The notes under the pieces were generated by a model that saw only the letters and a list, made by a program, of their open reading frames with translations, was not told where the DNA came from and ran no database searches. The translations under genes were made by a program, and so were the position numbers. From positions 385,053-449,052 of the forward strand of contig JAPSHX010000002.1 in NCBI GenBank assembly GCA_031179305.1: a stretch of 64,000 bases of DNA, read 5' to 3'. This stretch comes from Paenarthrobacter sp. (GTDB taxonomy: Bacteria > Actinomycetota > Actinomycetes > Actinomycetales > Micrococcaceae). How positions within the stretch are numbered: position 1 is the first letter of the stretch; each line of letters starts with the position of its first letter. Of this stretch, positions 49,983 through 58,504 are shown piece by piece.

Positions 49983-50192
49983 ATGTCATCTCTCATGGTT
50001 TCCGTCATTTCGTTCATCGCCGGCGTCAAGGACCGCTTCACCTCCGAGGAGAAGGGTGCGACGGCTACGGAGTATTCGCTGCTCGTAGCCTTCATCGCAT
50101 TCGCCATCATCGCCGGTGTCACGTTCTTTGGCACCAGCCTCAGCACCTGGTTCAACGATCTCGGCACCACTGTCTCCGGTTGGGCCAACTAG
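49983..50192 (+). CDS. flp: Flp-type pilin
   Basis: A 69-residue class III (type IVb, Flp) prepilin, the main pilus subunit. An N-terminal part with a basic segment ends EEKG, and TadV should cut after this glycine. The mature protein then starts ATATEYSLLVAFIAFAII with the conserved Glu five residues in (and Tyr at six), followed by a short polar C-terminus. The ATG at 49983 follows GGAAGGA. A single pilin gene is present. Confidence 0.93.
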   Translation: MSSLMVSVISFIAGVKDRFTSEEKGATATEYSLLVAFIAFAIIAGVTFFGTSLSTWFNDLGTTVSGWAN

Positions 50193-50285
50193 ACCACAAC
50201 CAGCGCTGGGCTTTGGGGCCGCGTCCGCTCAACGCGGGCGCGGCCCTGCCAATTTCCGGAACCAACAGGCCTTCTGGGGGTCACT

Positions 50286-50699
50286 ATGAAACACCGAGAC
50301 ACTGCAGCAACCGAGAAGAACCGAGGGGCTGTTGCAGTCGAATTCGCTTTGGTTATTCCATTCCTTCTCCTCCTCATTGCCGGCATAGTCGAATTCGCCC
50401 ACGCCATGAATGTGCAGATTTCTGTGACCCAGGCTGCCCGCGAGGCCGCCAGGACATATGCCGTGACAGACGACTGGAGCCTAGCCACCCAAGCAGGAAC
50501 GGACGGCGCACCAAGCCTCAGCGGCCCATTTTCATTCAGCAAGTCAGGGGATTGTGCCCCCGATGAGACAGTGACAGTCACCGCTGAATACACCGCGGAT
50601 TCCCTTACGGGTTTCGCATTAAATATCTCTGGAAGCGCCGTTTCATTCGCTGGCACTTTCACCAGCACAGGTGTGGGGGCAATGCGATGCGGAGGATAA
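50286..50699 (+). CDS. tadE: TadE-like pseudopilin
   Basis: A 137-residue minor pseudopilin. The processing site and hydrophobic stalk are NRGAVAVEFALVIPFLLLLI, with Glu in the usual position, followed by a conserved AREAARTYAV helix. Cleavage by TadV after the Gly is expected. The rest is a small extracytoplasmic domain with two cysteines. The ATG at 50286 has GGGGG a few nt upstream. Confidence 0.88.
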   Translation: MKHRDTAATEKNRGAVAVEFALVIPFLLLLIAGIVEFAHAMNVQISVTQAAREAARTYAVTDDWSLATQAGTDGAPSLSGPFSFSKSGDCAPDETVTVTAEYTADSLTGFALNISGSAVSFAGTFTSTGVGAMRCGG

Positions 50700-50707
50700 C
50701 CCAACAG

Positions 50708-51700
50708 ATGTCGCGCCGATTAGCTGCGGACGACAGTGAAGCCGGCACTTCGGGTGTCATGGTTGCCCTGCTGGTTCTTGTCCTGATTGGTGCAGGAGCA
50801 ATGGCAGTCGACGTTGGTCAGATCTACGTTGAAAGAGCCGAGCTTCAGAACGGTGCAGATGCAGGCGCGTTGGGAGCCGCGCAACTGTGCGCATCCGATG
50901 CCGGATGCACACAGTCGAGTGCCGACGCGTTGGCCCACGACTTGGCCAACGGGAACGCCCGCGATGGAGCGTCAAATGTACTGTCGGTTGACTTGAGTAT
51001 TGCAGGCCAAGTCACCGTCAAGACTTCTACGCTTGACGGCACTACAAATGCCGGCTTTCTCAGCAAAATGTTTGCCAGTGCACTCAACACCGAGCCCGTA
51101 ACAGTGGGCGCCGCTGCGACCGCCGAATGGGGAGGTCCGCTGACAGGTCCTGCCTCGTTGCCCATAATTCTGGCTCCCTGCCAAATCGACCCAACCAGCG
51201 GGGTTCGGCAATACCTCTACCTCAAAGACGATCCCAACGAAGGTACATGCAAGGGTGATGCTTCCGCGGGGCACGTCACAAACCTCCCCGGCGGCTTCCA
51301 ATTTGCTGATCCGGACCCTACGAGCCAGTGCGCAGCCAAGGTTCTGCCAGGACCGCCTGGGGACGCTTATATCGAAAGCAAAACAGGCGTCAGCGTACCG
51401 AAGCCTTGCAAGGACAGCACCATGGAAGCATTTCTGGGCAAAGTCGTTTTGATTCCGGTCTACAGCGGCGTCAGCGGCAATGGAAGTAGTGGCAAATACA
51501 TCATAGAAGGCTTCGCTGCCTTTCGTTTCGAGGGTTTCCGCTTCAACGGCGGCATCGAAGGAGGCGTGAAGATTCCTGGTAAGGCCAGCTCGCGAGGCAT
51601 CGCGGGAACTTTTGTGGAGTGGGTCGTTGATCCGGCACTGTACGGCGGCGGCGGCTATATCGAAGGCGGAGTAACCACTCCCCCTGAGTTGACCAAGTAA
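50708..51700 (+). CDS. tadG: TadG-like pilus assembly protein
   Basis: A 330-residue membrane-anchored exported protein. One N-terminal helix (SGVMVALLVLVLIGAGAMAV) follows a Glu/Asp-rich start, then the family motif QNGADAGALGAAQ that defines Tad_C/TadG-type proteins. The remainder is extracytoplasmic, with several cysteines (Cys-x-Asp-Pro, DAGCTQ, EGTC) and a Gly-rich C-terminus. The ATG at 50708 follows GGAGGATAA, which lies in the tail of tadE; an ATG at 50687 is an alternative giving a 13-bp overlap. Confidence 0.82.
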   Translation: MSRRLAADDSEAGTSGVMVALLVLVLIGAGAMAVDVGQIYVERAELQNGADAGALGAAQLCASDAGCTQSSADALAHDLANGNARDGASNVLSVDLSIAGQVTVKTSTLDGTTNAGFLSKMFASALNTEPVTVGAAATAEWGGPLTGPASLPIILAPCQIDPTSGVRQYLYLKDDPNEGTCKGDASAGHVTNLPGGFQFADPDPTSQCAAKVLPGPPGDAYIESKTGVSVPKPCKDSTMEAFLGKVVLIPVYSGVSGNGSSGKYIIEGFAAFRFEGFRFNGGIEGGVKIPGKASSRGIAGTFVEWVVDPALYGGGGYIEGGVTTPPELTK

Positions 51701-51714
51701 GACAGGAGAATCAA

Positions 51715-52479
51715 GTGAAAACACGCCTACTGGGAGGCATCGTAGCGCTGGTCGTGGCCATCGCTGGAACGGTGATGCTCATCATGTACGTTCAGGGCGC
51801 GGACAAGCGAGCCCTAGCGAATACAGAAACCGAAGAAGTCTACATAGTTCAAAAACAGATACGAACTGGAACGCCCGCGAATAGTTTTGGGAATGCGGTA
51901 GTCAAGAAGGCCATCCCTAAGTCGGCAATTGTAGGCGACAATGTATCCAATCTGGGCGGGTTAGGCGCCAAAGTTGCATCCATCGACTTCATGCCAGGCG
52001 AACAGCTTCTCGCTTCTCGGCTCGTGGACGTCAACGTACTGGCAGGACCGGGTCGTGTTCAAGTCCCGGCAGGTCTTCAGGAGTTGACCCTCAAGTTGCC
52101 CATCGAGCGCGTTGTCGGTGGCAAGTTGTCGGCCGGCGACACTGTGGGCGTCCTGTTGTCCTTCAAAGCCGACGACAAATCAAACACGCCCGACCAGACG
52201 CAGTTGACCTTTCACAAGGTCCTCGTCACAACTGTTCAGGACGCCTCTGGGGCACTTTCCGACGACAACGACGCGACGTCCAACGAAGGCAACAGCACCA
52301 TGAACGCTAACAAGTCGGCCAGTAAGGGCGGCTACCTCGTGACGTTGGCTCGGTCAGCCGAAGATGTGCAGAAAGTGGTATTTGCGGCTGAATTTGGGAC
52401 CGTCTATCTCTCAAAGGAACCCGCCGAAGCCACAGAAACCAATCCGGCAGTACTGGACCGAGGAAGTGTTTTCAAATGA
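51715..52479 (+). CDS. cpaB: CpaB/RcpC-like SAF-domain pilus assembly protein
   Basis: A 254-residue protein with an N-terminal helix (LLGGIVALVVAIAGTVMLIM) and a SAF domain (VVKKAIPKSAIVG, DFMPGEQLLASRLVD). RcpC_N-like features (LTLKLPIERVVGGKLSAGD) follow. CpaB usually links the pilus machine to the envelope. The GTG at 51715 has AGGAGAATC upstream. Its last codons overlap tadZ by four bases. Confidence 0.88.
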   Translation: MKTRLLGGIVALVVAIAGTVMLIMYVQGADKRALANTETEEVYIVQKQIRTGTPANSFGNAVVKKAIPKSAIVGDNVSNLGGLGAKVASIDFMPGEQLLASRLVDVNVLAGPGRVQVPAGLQELTLKLPIERVVGGKLSAGDTVGVLLSFKADDKSNTPDQTQLTFHKVLVTTVQDASGALSDDNDATSNEGNSTMNANKSASKGGYLVTLARSAEDVQKVVFAAEFGTVYLSKEPAEATETNPAVLDRGSVFK

Positions 52480-53681
52480 GCCGCTTCATTCTCATCACAG
52501 CAGACCCGGAGTTTGAACGGAAAGTCCGCGGGGCCACAGCCGGTATGAGCGGAAGCCTTCAATGGTTCCAGGCAGACTATCTCCCCGAAGGGCCAAGGGA
52601 CATCTTGAGTCAGCTTCTGGGTGAGCCCCCAGAGGTGCTGATCCTAGGACCGGGCCTCAACATAGAGGACTCTCTCAAGCTCGCATCACTTATGGACCTG
52701 CAGTTCCCAGAGGTCAGTGTGGTCCTTGCAGCAACACAGACGGCAGAGCTCGTTTTGGGGGCCATGCGTGCCGGCGTTCGAGACATACTCGACCCTTCCA
52801 CGGACGCGGACGGGATACGCGTGATGGTAGAACGAGCGTGTCTCTCTGCCGCGGGTCGTCGACGCGGCCTCGCTCCCAGCTCAGCTGAAGGTGCACTCAA
52901 CGGAACCGGCGGCCGCGTCATAGCCGTAATGTCACCAAAGGGGGGCGTGGGTAAGACAACAGTGGCCACCAATTTGGCTGTGGGGCTTGGCCGAATTGCA
53001 CCAATGGGCGTGGTGATCGTCGATCTGGACCTGCAATTCGGTGATGTAGCCAGCGGTCTGCTGTTGGATCCGGAGCGGACGATTACAGACGCGGTCCTCG
53101 GCCCGGCCAGCGAGGATTCAATGGTCCTCAAGACCTACCTGACAGTTCACCCCGCTAGCGTGTATGCCCTATGCGCCCCCCGCAATCCGGTGGAGATGGA
53201 CAGAATCAGTTCCGCTCACGTGACCCGCCTTCTGGAGCAACTCCGGCATGAATTCCAGTACGTGGTCATTGATACGGCCCCTGGACTCGGCGAACACGTC
53301 CTGGCTGCCTTGGAAAACGCCACGGATGCCGTGTGGGTTTGCGGCATGGACATCCCGAGCATTCGTGGACTTCGAACGGGGTTGCAAATCCTCGATGAGT
53401 TGCAGCTACTGCCTCAGCATCGCCACGTTGTACTCAACATGGCAGATCACAAGAGCGGCCTTGCGCTGAAGGATGTTGAAGCAACCATTGGCGTTCCCGT
53501 GGACGTCGCCATCCCCCGTTCGCGCACCCTTCCGTATTCCACCAACAAGGGCGTTCCGCTGCTGCAGGACGGTACTCGTGATGCCGCAGTCAAGGGTCTT
53601 CGACTCCTTGTCGACCGATTCAGGCCCAATTGGGAAGACAGATCACACAAGCAGGTACACAGAAGGGCAGTGGTCCGATGA
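52476..53681 (+). CDS. tadZ: TadZ/CpaE-like ATPase
   Basis: A 401-residue MinD/ParA-type protein that places the Tad machine at the pole or membrane. The N-terminal ~130 residues are an atypical receiver-like domain (SRFILITADPEFERKVRGA). The deviant Walker A is MSPKGGVGKTTVATNLAVGL, with VIVDLDLQFGDVASGLLLD and VVIDTAPGLGEHVLAALE following. It overlaps cpaB and tadA by four bases on either side (ATGA), so the genes are translationally coupled. Confidence 0.92.
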   Translation: MSRFILITADPEFERKVRGATAGMSGSLQWFQADYLPEGPRDILSQLLGEPPEVLILGPGLNIEDSLKLASLMDLQFPEVSVVLAATQTAELVLGAMRAGVRDILDPSTDADGIRVMVERACLSAAGRRRGLAPSSAEGALNGTGGRVIAVMSPKGGVGKTTVATNLAVGLGRIAPMGVVIVDLDLQFGDVASGLLLDPERTITDAVLGPASEDSMVLKTYLTVHPASVYALCAPRNPVEMDRISSAHVTRLLEQLRHEFQYVVIDTAPGLGEHVLAALENATDAVWVCGMDIPSIRGLRTGLQILDELQLLPQHRHVVLNMADHKSGLALKDVEATIGVPVDVAIPRSRTLPYSTNKGVPLLQDGTRDAAVKGLRLLVDRFRPNWEDRSHKQVHRRAVVR

Positions 53682-55153
53682 GTCTCTCCCGCCGAATTGA
53701 AAACTTCCAGAATCGGGGAAACGAAATCACCGAAGTCAGTTCCCCTGAGGGCCCTTCTGCCGAGGAAACGGTAACCACGCTTGGCCACATCCAGGAGGCG
53801 CGTGCGGCAGCGGCAGCCAACAGTACGCCGCAGACGGTGGAAGATGCACCGTCTACGATTCTTGCCAGTGGCGCGCTCAGCGGCCTCAAGGAACGGGCCG
53901 TGGCCGCCCTCTATGACCGTTTGGGGTCCAGGCTTATTGATTCGACGTTGGACGACGTTGAACTTCATCAGTACGTCCGGGATGAACTCCGGATAGTAGT
54001 GGATGAGGAACAAGTCCCTCTGAGCACAGCAGAACGGCAACGTCTGACGTTAGAGATCTTGGACGACGTCATGGGACATGGCGCCATTCAACGATTCCTC
54101 GATGATCCGGCCGTCACTGAAGTCATGGTGAATCGCTTCGACAGCATCTACGTGGAGCGTGGCGGGCGGCTGTACAAGACTGAAGCGCGATTTGCCTCCG
54201 ACGAGGCTCTTCGTCGGGTCATTGAACGGATTGTGTCCCGAGTTGGCCGTCGCATTGACGAGTCATCACCTCTCGTTGATGCTCGCTTGTCCGACGGATC
54301 ACGCGTCAATGCGATCATCCCGCCATTGGCTGTCAATGGGCCTTCTCTGACCATCCGAAAATTCGGCCATGAAGCGCTCACCGTGGCCAAGCTCATTGAG
54401 TTCGGCAGTATGTCGCCGGAAATGGCAGAGCTGCTCAGGGCCTGTGTACTGGCGAGGATGAACATTATTGTCTCTGGCGGGACAGGTACCGGCAAGACAA
54501 CTCTGCTCAACGTTCTCTCGTCGTTCATTCCATCCGACGACAGAATCGTCACCATCGAAGACGCCGTGGAACTCCAGTTGCAGCAGGAGCATGTTGTTCG
54601 ACTTGAGAGCCGGCCAGCGAATATCGAGGGGACTGGTGAAGTCACCATCCGTGATTTAGTAAGGAACTCGCTGCGCATGCGGCCGGACCGTATCGTCGTA
54701 GGCGAGGTTCGTGGTGGCGAGTCCTTGGACATGCTTCAGGCTATGAACACCGGTCACGATGGGTCCATCTCGACTGTTCACGCAAACTCACCCCGCGACG
54801 CCATTGCAAGACTCGAAACGCTGGTCCTCATGGCAGGTATGGAGTTGCCACTCCGGGCCATCCGCGAACAAATCGCATCCGCCGTGAACTTGATAGTGCA
54901 TATCAGCCGTTTACGAGACGGAACCCGCCGCATCACGCATATCACGGAAGTTCAAGGTATGGAGGGGGACATTGTGACCCTCCAAGACTCCTTCGTTTTC
55001 GACTACTCTGCAGGGTTGGATGTCAACGGACGGTTCCTCGGGAAAACTATTCCCACCGGCGTTCGTCCTCGGTTTACAGAACGATTCGCGGATCTTGGAA
55101 TCCCTATTTCTCCAGCAGTCTTCGGCTCTCTCGTCCCTGGTGGGCTTCGATGA
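53678..55153 (+). CDS. tadA: TadA/CpaF secretion ATPase
   Basis: A 491-residue hexameric motor for pilus extension. The N-terminal region (about 1-160) leads to the CpaF-type NTPase: DPAVTEVMVNRFDSIYVE, Walker A SGGTGTGKTTLLNVLSSFI, the Asp box TIEDAVELQL, Walker B DRIVVGEVRGGESLDML and the His box HDGSISTVHANSP. The ATG at 53678 overlaps the tadZ stop; a longer frame from 53630 is not used. It ends in a 4-bp overlap with tadB. Confidence 0.95.
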   Translation: MSLSRRIENFQNRGNEITEVSSPEGPSAEETVTTLGHIQEARAAAAANSTPQTVEDAPSTILASGALSGLKERAVAALYDRLGSRLIDSTLDDVELHQYVRDELRIVVDEEQVPLSTAERQRLTLEILDDVMGHGAIQRFLDDPAVTEVMVNRFDSIYVERGGRLYKTEARFASDEALRRVIERIVSRVGRRIDESSPLVDARLSDGSRVNAIIPPLAVNGPSLTIRKFGHEALTVAKLIEFGSMSPEMAELLRACVLARMNIIVSGGTGTGKTTLLNVLSSFIPSDDRIVTIEDAVELQLQQEHVVRLESRPANIEGTGEVTIRDLVRNSLRMRPDRIVVGEVRGGESLDMLQAMNTGHDGSISTVHANSPRDAIARLETLVLMAGMELPLRAIREQIASAVNLIVHISRLRDGTRRITHITEVQGMEGDIVTLQDSFVFDYSAGLDVNGRFLGKTIPTGVRPRFTERFADLGIPISPAVFGSLVPGGLR

Positions 55154-56103
55154 ACGCCGCATGGAGTTCGCCTTTCGTCCTTATTGGAGGGCTTCTTCTC
55201 CTCTACGTAACGTTGGTGCTCTTGGTCATGGTGGTCTTCAAATCACGACGGACTATTGACATCCAACGTAGGCAGCAGCAATCACCTGCTCGCCAGACGG
55301 CGCTGACCGTTTTGACGGAATCAACCAAAGGGTTCATCGACTCAAGGCTTACCGTGCGACGCCACGGGCTTCTGTCCCAGGCATCGCTTGACGCTGCAGG
55401 GCTGAAGAAGCATGCATCAGACTACGTAGTGATCGCTGGGGTTGTGGCTCTCATCGCAGGAGTAACAGGCGTAGCGCTCGGAGGCCTGATGTTCGGGGTG
55501 CTCGTGTGCATAATTGCGGTTCTCGGCCTCTATGCAACCCTTCGGTTACTTACGGCGCGACGCAGAGCCAGGTTCGATGAACAAGTACCCGACACCCTCC
55601 AGATGCTAACGGGTGGCATGCGTGCAGGTCATAGCCTATTGCGGGCAATCGATGCGGGTTCAAAGGAAAGTGAGGCTCCGATGTCCGAGGAACTCGGCAG
55701 GATCGTGAACGAGACACGCATCGGACGCGATATGGGTGAGTCGCTAAGCGAGGTCGGAGCGCGAACTGCCAGCGAGGACTTCCAATGGATCGCACAAGCC
55801 ATCGAAATCCACCGGGAAGTCGGAGGCGATCTCGCGGAGGTCCTGGACCACGTCGGCGAAACAATTCGTGACCGAAACCAGATCCGTCGCCAAGTAAGGG
55901 CCCTGAGCGCGGAGGGAAGAATCTCTGCCCTTGTCCTTGTAGCCTTACCGGTCATCATGTTCACAGTCTTGTGCTTCATGAACCCGCTGTACGCAGAGAC
56001 ATTCACTTCCACACTGCCGGGCTACTTCATGATCGCCGCCGCTGTGGTCCTGCTCAGTCTCGGATCTTTCTGGCTAAGCATCGTTATCAAGCCGAAGTTT
56101 TAG
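55150..56103 (+). CDS. tadB: TadB inner-membrane platform protein
   Basis: A 317-residue type II secretion F-domain protein. Membrane helices lie at about residues 10-30 and 95-135, and a pair of helices at the C-terminus. The T2SSF domain has LQMLTGGMRAGHSLLRAID and VGARTASEDFQWIAQAIEIH. It anchors TadA together with TadC. The ATG at 55150 overlaps tadA (ATGA). Confidence 0.92.
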   Translation: MNAAWSSPFVLIGGLLLLYVTLVLLVMVVFKSRRTIDIQRRQQQSPARQTALTVLTESTKGFIDSRLTVRRHGLLSQASLDAAGLKKHASDYVVIAGVVALIAGVTGVALGGLMFGVLVCIIAVLGLYATLRLLTARRRARFDEQVPDTLQMLTGGMRAGHSLLRAIDAGSKESEAPMSEELGRIVNETRIGRDMGESLSEVGARTASEDFQWIAQAIEIHREVGGDLAEVLDHVGETIRDRNQIRRQVRALSAEGRISALVLVALPVIMFTVLCFMNPLYAETFTSTLPGYFMIAAAVVLLSLGSFWLSIVIKPKF

Positions 56104-56112
56104 GAGTTGGCC

Positions 56113-56988
56113 ATGAATATCTTCGTCTATGCAGCGATGCTCTGTATCGTCGCCCCGATTTCCTGGATGGTCTGGCTCGCGGTCACCAGTGACAGAGCCG
56201 GCTTGCGAAGCATCCGGGCCAATCTTGGCCGGAAGTCTGCTGGTTCAACGAAGCCTGCCTCGTCTGCCCAGTGGATTGCCAACGCTACCCGGCGACTGGC
56301 TCCCTTGGGATACGTGGCGTGGCTCGACAAGCAACTCGCTGGAGCCGGCCGCCCGAAGGACTGGCCTCTGGCCAGAATCCTTGTTGTCAAACCCATGATG
56401 GCTATGGCTGGTGCTGGCCTAGGCTTGTTGTTGTACATCGGTGACCCCTCCGTCGGAAGATTCGTGCTCGGATTCGGCGCAATGAGCCTTGCCTACTTTG
56501 TGCCGGATATCCTCGTCCGGTCCCATGCCCAAAAACGCCGGGACAACATCAAAATGGAGCTCCCCAACACATTGGATCAGATGCTCATATCAGTCCAGGC
56601 CGGCTTAGGGTTCGAAGCTTCCATGGCAAGGACAGCGGCAAACGGTTCAGGGCCTCTGGCAGACGAACTGATCCGTACGCTTCAGGACATCCAAGTTGGG
56701 CGCAGCCGCAAAGATGCCTACATGGCTCTCGCCGAGCGCGTGGATGTTCCCGACTTGCGGAGCTTCATACGTGCTGTGGTTCAGGCGGACACTTACGGCA
56801 TCGCAATCGCTAAGGTCCTCCAGACGCAGGCCAAAGAAATGCGGACGAAACGGAGACAACGCGCCGAAGAGCACGCGATGAAGATCCCGGTGAAAATTCT
56901 CTTTCCGTTGATCTTCTGCATTTTCCCCACACTGCTCCTGATCGTGATCGGACCTGCGGCTCTGTCCATCGCCCGAATGTTCCAGTAA
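56113..56988 (+). CDS. tadC: TadC inner-membrane platform protein
   Basis: A 291-residue second T2SSF-domain protein with TadB-like topology. Signature region: MELPNTLDQMLISVQAGLGF, then SFIRAVVQADTYGIAIAKVL and the C-terminal helices ILFPLIFCIFPTLLLIVIG. The ATG at 56113 follows TAGGAG by six nt; a TTG at 56107 is less likely. It is the last tad gene; a hairpin at 57031-57066 follows. Confidence 0.92.
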   Translation: MNIFVYAAMLCIVAPISWMVWLAVTSDRAGLRSIRANLGRKSAGSTKPASSAQWIANATRRLAPLGYVAWLDKQLAGAGRPKDWPLARILVVKPMMAMAGAGLGLLLYIGDPSVGRFVLGFGAMSLAYFVPDILVRSHAQKRRDNIKMELPNTLDQMLISVQAGLGFEASMARTAANGSGPLADELIRTLQDIQVGRSRKDAYMALAERVDVPDLRSFIRAVVQADTYGIAIAKVLQTQAKEMRTKRRQRAEEHAMKIPVKILFPLIFCIFPTLLLIVIGPAALSIARMFQ

Positions 56989-57030
56989 CAGCGTTCTTGG
57001 AATACTCCTGATCTTTCTGGGTCCGGCAGT

Positions 57031-57066
57031 GATCAAGATCATGCAGGCGTTCGGCTGATCTTGATC
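57031..57066. other. long inverted repeat downstream of tadC
   Basis: GATCAAGATCA (57031-57041) and TGATCTTGATC (57056-57066) pair perfectly over 11 bp around a 14-nt loop, 43 nt after the tadC stop. There is no T-tract. It may be a terminator, an mRNA end-protecting hairpin or an operator. Confidence 0.5.
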
Positions 57067-57227
57067 CGCAGGAAATAGACCGGCCGCACGCGAATCCCAG
57101 ACCACGGGCGGCCACAACGGCCCCCTTCCGGTACCCAGAGCCGGGAGGGGGTCCTCCCACCCCAGTAGCTTCTTTTGCGCAAGCGAGTACCTGCAGCGGG
57201 GGTTCAGGTAGCACTGCTTCCGGAAGT

Positions 57228-57244
57228 CGAGTACGCCCTACTCG
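57228..57244. repeat. CGAGTA-N5-TACTCG palindrome
   Basis: Perfect 6-bp arms around CGCCC. The related copy CAAGTA-CGCCCT-TACTCA lies at 49672-49689, at the other end of the tad operon. Confidence 0.55.
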
Positions 57245-57330
57245 TGCCAAGCATCTAGCCACTCTTCTACACTCCACGTACAGCCTGGGATCCGCCCAAC
57301 GTCTGCCCACATCAAAGCCTAGGAATGATC

Positions 57331-58488
57331 ATGAAAAGGTCAGAGACGGTCAAGAAGCCGGAGAAGAAACTGAGCGTAGCAGCTGCGTTGGCGTCACTGG
57401 TAGCTGCGCCAATCCTCGCGGCGTCACCTGCCGCAGCTGACATCAATGCGGACACCATAGACAAGTCCATTGTGTGGGTCGACAGTGCGTGGAGCGCATC
57501 CGTCCAGGTTCCCTTCAAAGACGGCACCACCGAAACGTTCAGGACCACCGTCTACGCGTACTGCACCGGGTGGTTCGTCAGCGACACCGGCCACGTGGCG
57601 ACTGCCGGCCACTGCGTCGAAGCTGACGATGCGATTCGTACCAGTGTTTATGCGAACGTCATTGACGAGCAGGACTTGACCGGGGTCAAAGCCGAGAACG
57701 TCGATTGGCCCATGACGTTGGGAGATCCGTCCATCAAAATTGATCAGCCCTCCGGCATCGAGGGTGGAGTTCTTAGTGGAAAAACTGCCATCACAGCGCA
57801 ATTGATCGCAAAACAGGGCTTTGAGAAAGGTGACAATGCCCTACTGCGCATAGCAGATATGAAAGATACCCCCGCGTTGTCAATCGGTTCCGAGGCCCCC
57901 AAGGTCCGCGAGAAAGTCACTTCCATCGGCTTCCCTGATCTCGTGGGCTCAACTTCGGATGTTGAGCGGCAAAAGCCGTCCTACCGCTCCGGAGCTGTGA
58001 GCTCTCGCAGCTATTCAACACAAGGTGTTCCCAGGACCGAAATCGACACTGACATTACCCCCGGGATGTCCGGAGGGCCTTCGGTCAATGAGGATGGGCA
58101 GGTCATTGGCATCAATTCCGCCTACGTGTATCAAGGTGCCGGACAGGCCAACTACATCACCGACACTCAAACGCTCCGTGACTTCCTGACAGCCAACGGA
58201 GTCAAATTGGTTGAGTCTGCGCCGCAGTCCGCTGCTCCTGCGGCTGCTATTGAGAACCCGACTGCAGTCACATCCAGCGGACCTGAGATTCCGCTGTGGA
58301 TGATCGTGACACTGATAGGCCTCGTACTCGCACTTGCCGTCATGGCAGTCTTCCTGACGCGGGCAATGCGCAAGCAACCACGGCCAGCCTCTGCAGCTGC
58401 CGTGCCCGCCGGCACACAGCTGCCCTGGGTACAAGAACCACATCGCCCCGAGGATGGACCGCGTCGTGAAGACGGCCAACCCCTATAG
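57331..58488 (+). CDS. secreted, membrane-anchored trypsin-like serine protease
   Basis: A 385-residue chymotrypsin-fold protease. A Lys-rich N-terminus and hydrophobic core (LASLVAAPILAASPAAA) form a signal peptide. The catalytic triad is visible: His in VATAGHC, Asp in KGDNALLRI and Ser in PGMSGGPSV. Cys in YAYCTGW may pair with the Cys after the His. A C-terminal helix (IPLWMIVTLIGLVLALAVMA) is followed by a Pro/Arg-rich cytoplasmic tail, so the catalytic domain is held outside the cell. The ATG at 57331 has AGGA eight nt upstream; the ATG at 57325 has no room for one. It directly follows the tad operon and may act on surface proteins; this link is only positional. Confidence 0.9.
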   Translation: MKRSETVKKPEKKLSVAAALASLVAAPILAASPAAADINADTIDKSIVWVDSAWSASVQVPFKDGTTETFRTTVYAYCTGWFVSDTGHVATAGHCVEADDAIRTSVYANVIDEQDLTGVKAENVDWPMTLGDPSIKIDQPSGIEGGVLSGKTAITAQLIAKQGFEKGDNALLRIADMKDTPALSIGSEAPKVREKVTSIGFPDLVGSTSDVERQKPSYRSGAVSSRSYSTQGVPRTEIDTDITPGMSGGPSVNEDGQVIGINSAYVYQGAGQANYITDTQTLRDFLTANGVKLVESAPQSAAPAAAIENPTAVTSSGPEIPLWMIVTLIGLVLALAVMAVFLTRAMRKQPRPASAAAVPAGTQLPWVQEPHRPEDGPRREDGQPL

Positions 58489-58504
58489 ATCATCGACAGG
58501 AAAG

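Larger units (their letters stand above)
56989..57330. other. 342-bp region between tadC and the protease gene
   Basis: No supported gene. It holds the 11-bp inverted repeat at 57031-57066, a GGGAGG/CCTCCC hairpin near 57148-57163, GAGTAC at 57185-57190, and the palindrome CGAGTA-CGCCC-TACTCG at 57228-57244, which echoes the one upstream of flp. The protease promoter must lie in its last ~100 bases; a TACACT hexamer near 57266 is a weak -10 candidate. Confidence 0.5.

Noticed and set aside
49804..50088. A 94-codon plus-strand frame running into flp
   Set aside because: Overlaps the clear Flp pilin gene in another frame and lacks a start signal.
56810..57310. A 166-codon minus-strand frame after tadC
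   Set aside because: Overlaps tadC antisense and contains the inverted repeats of the intergenic region; composition is random-like.
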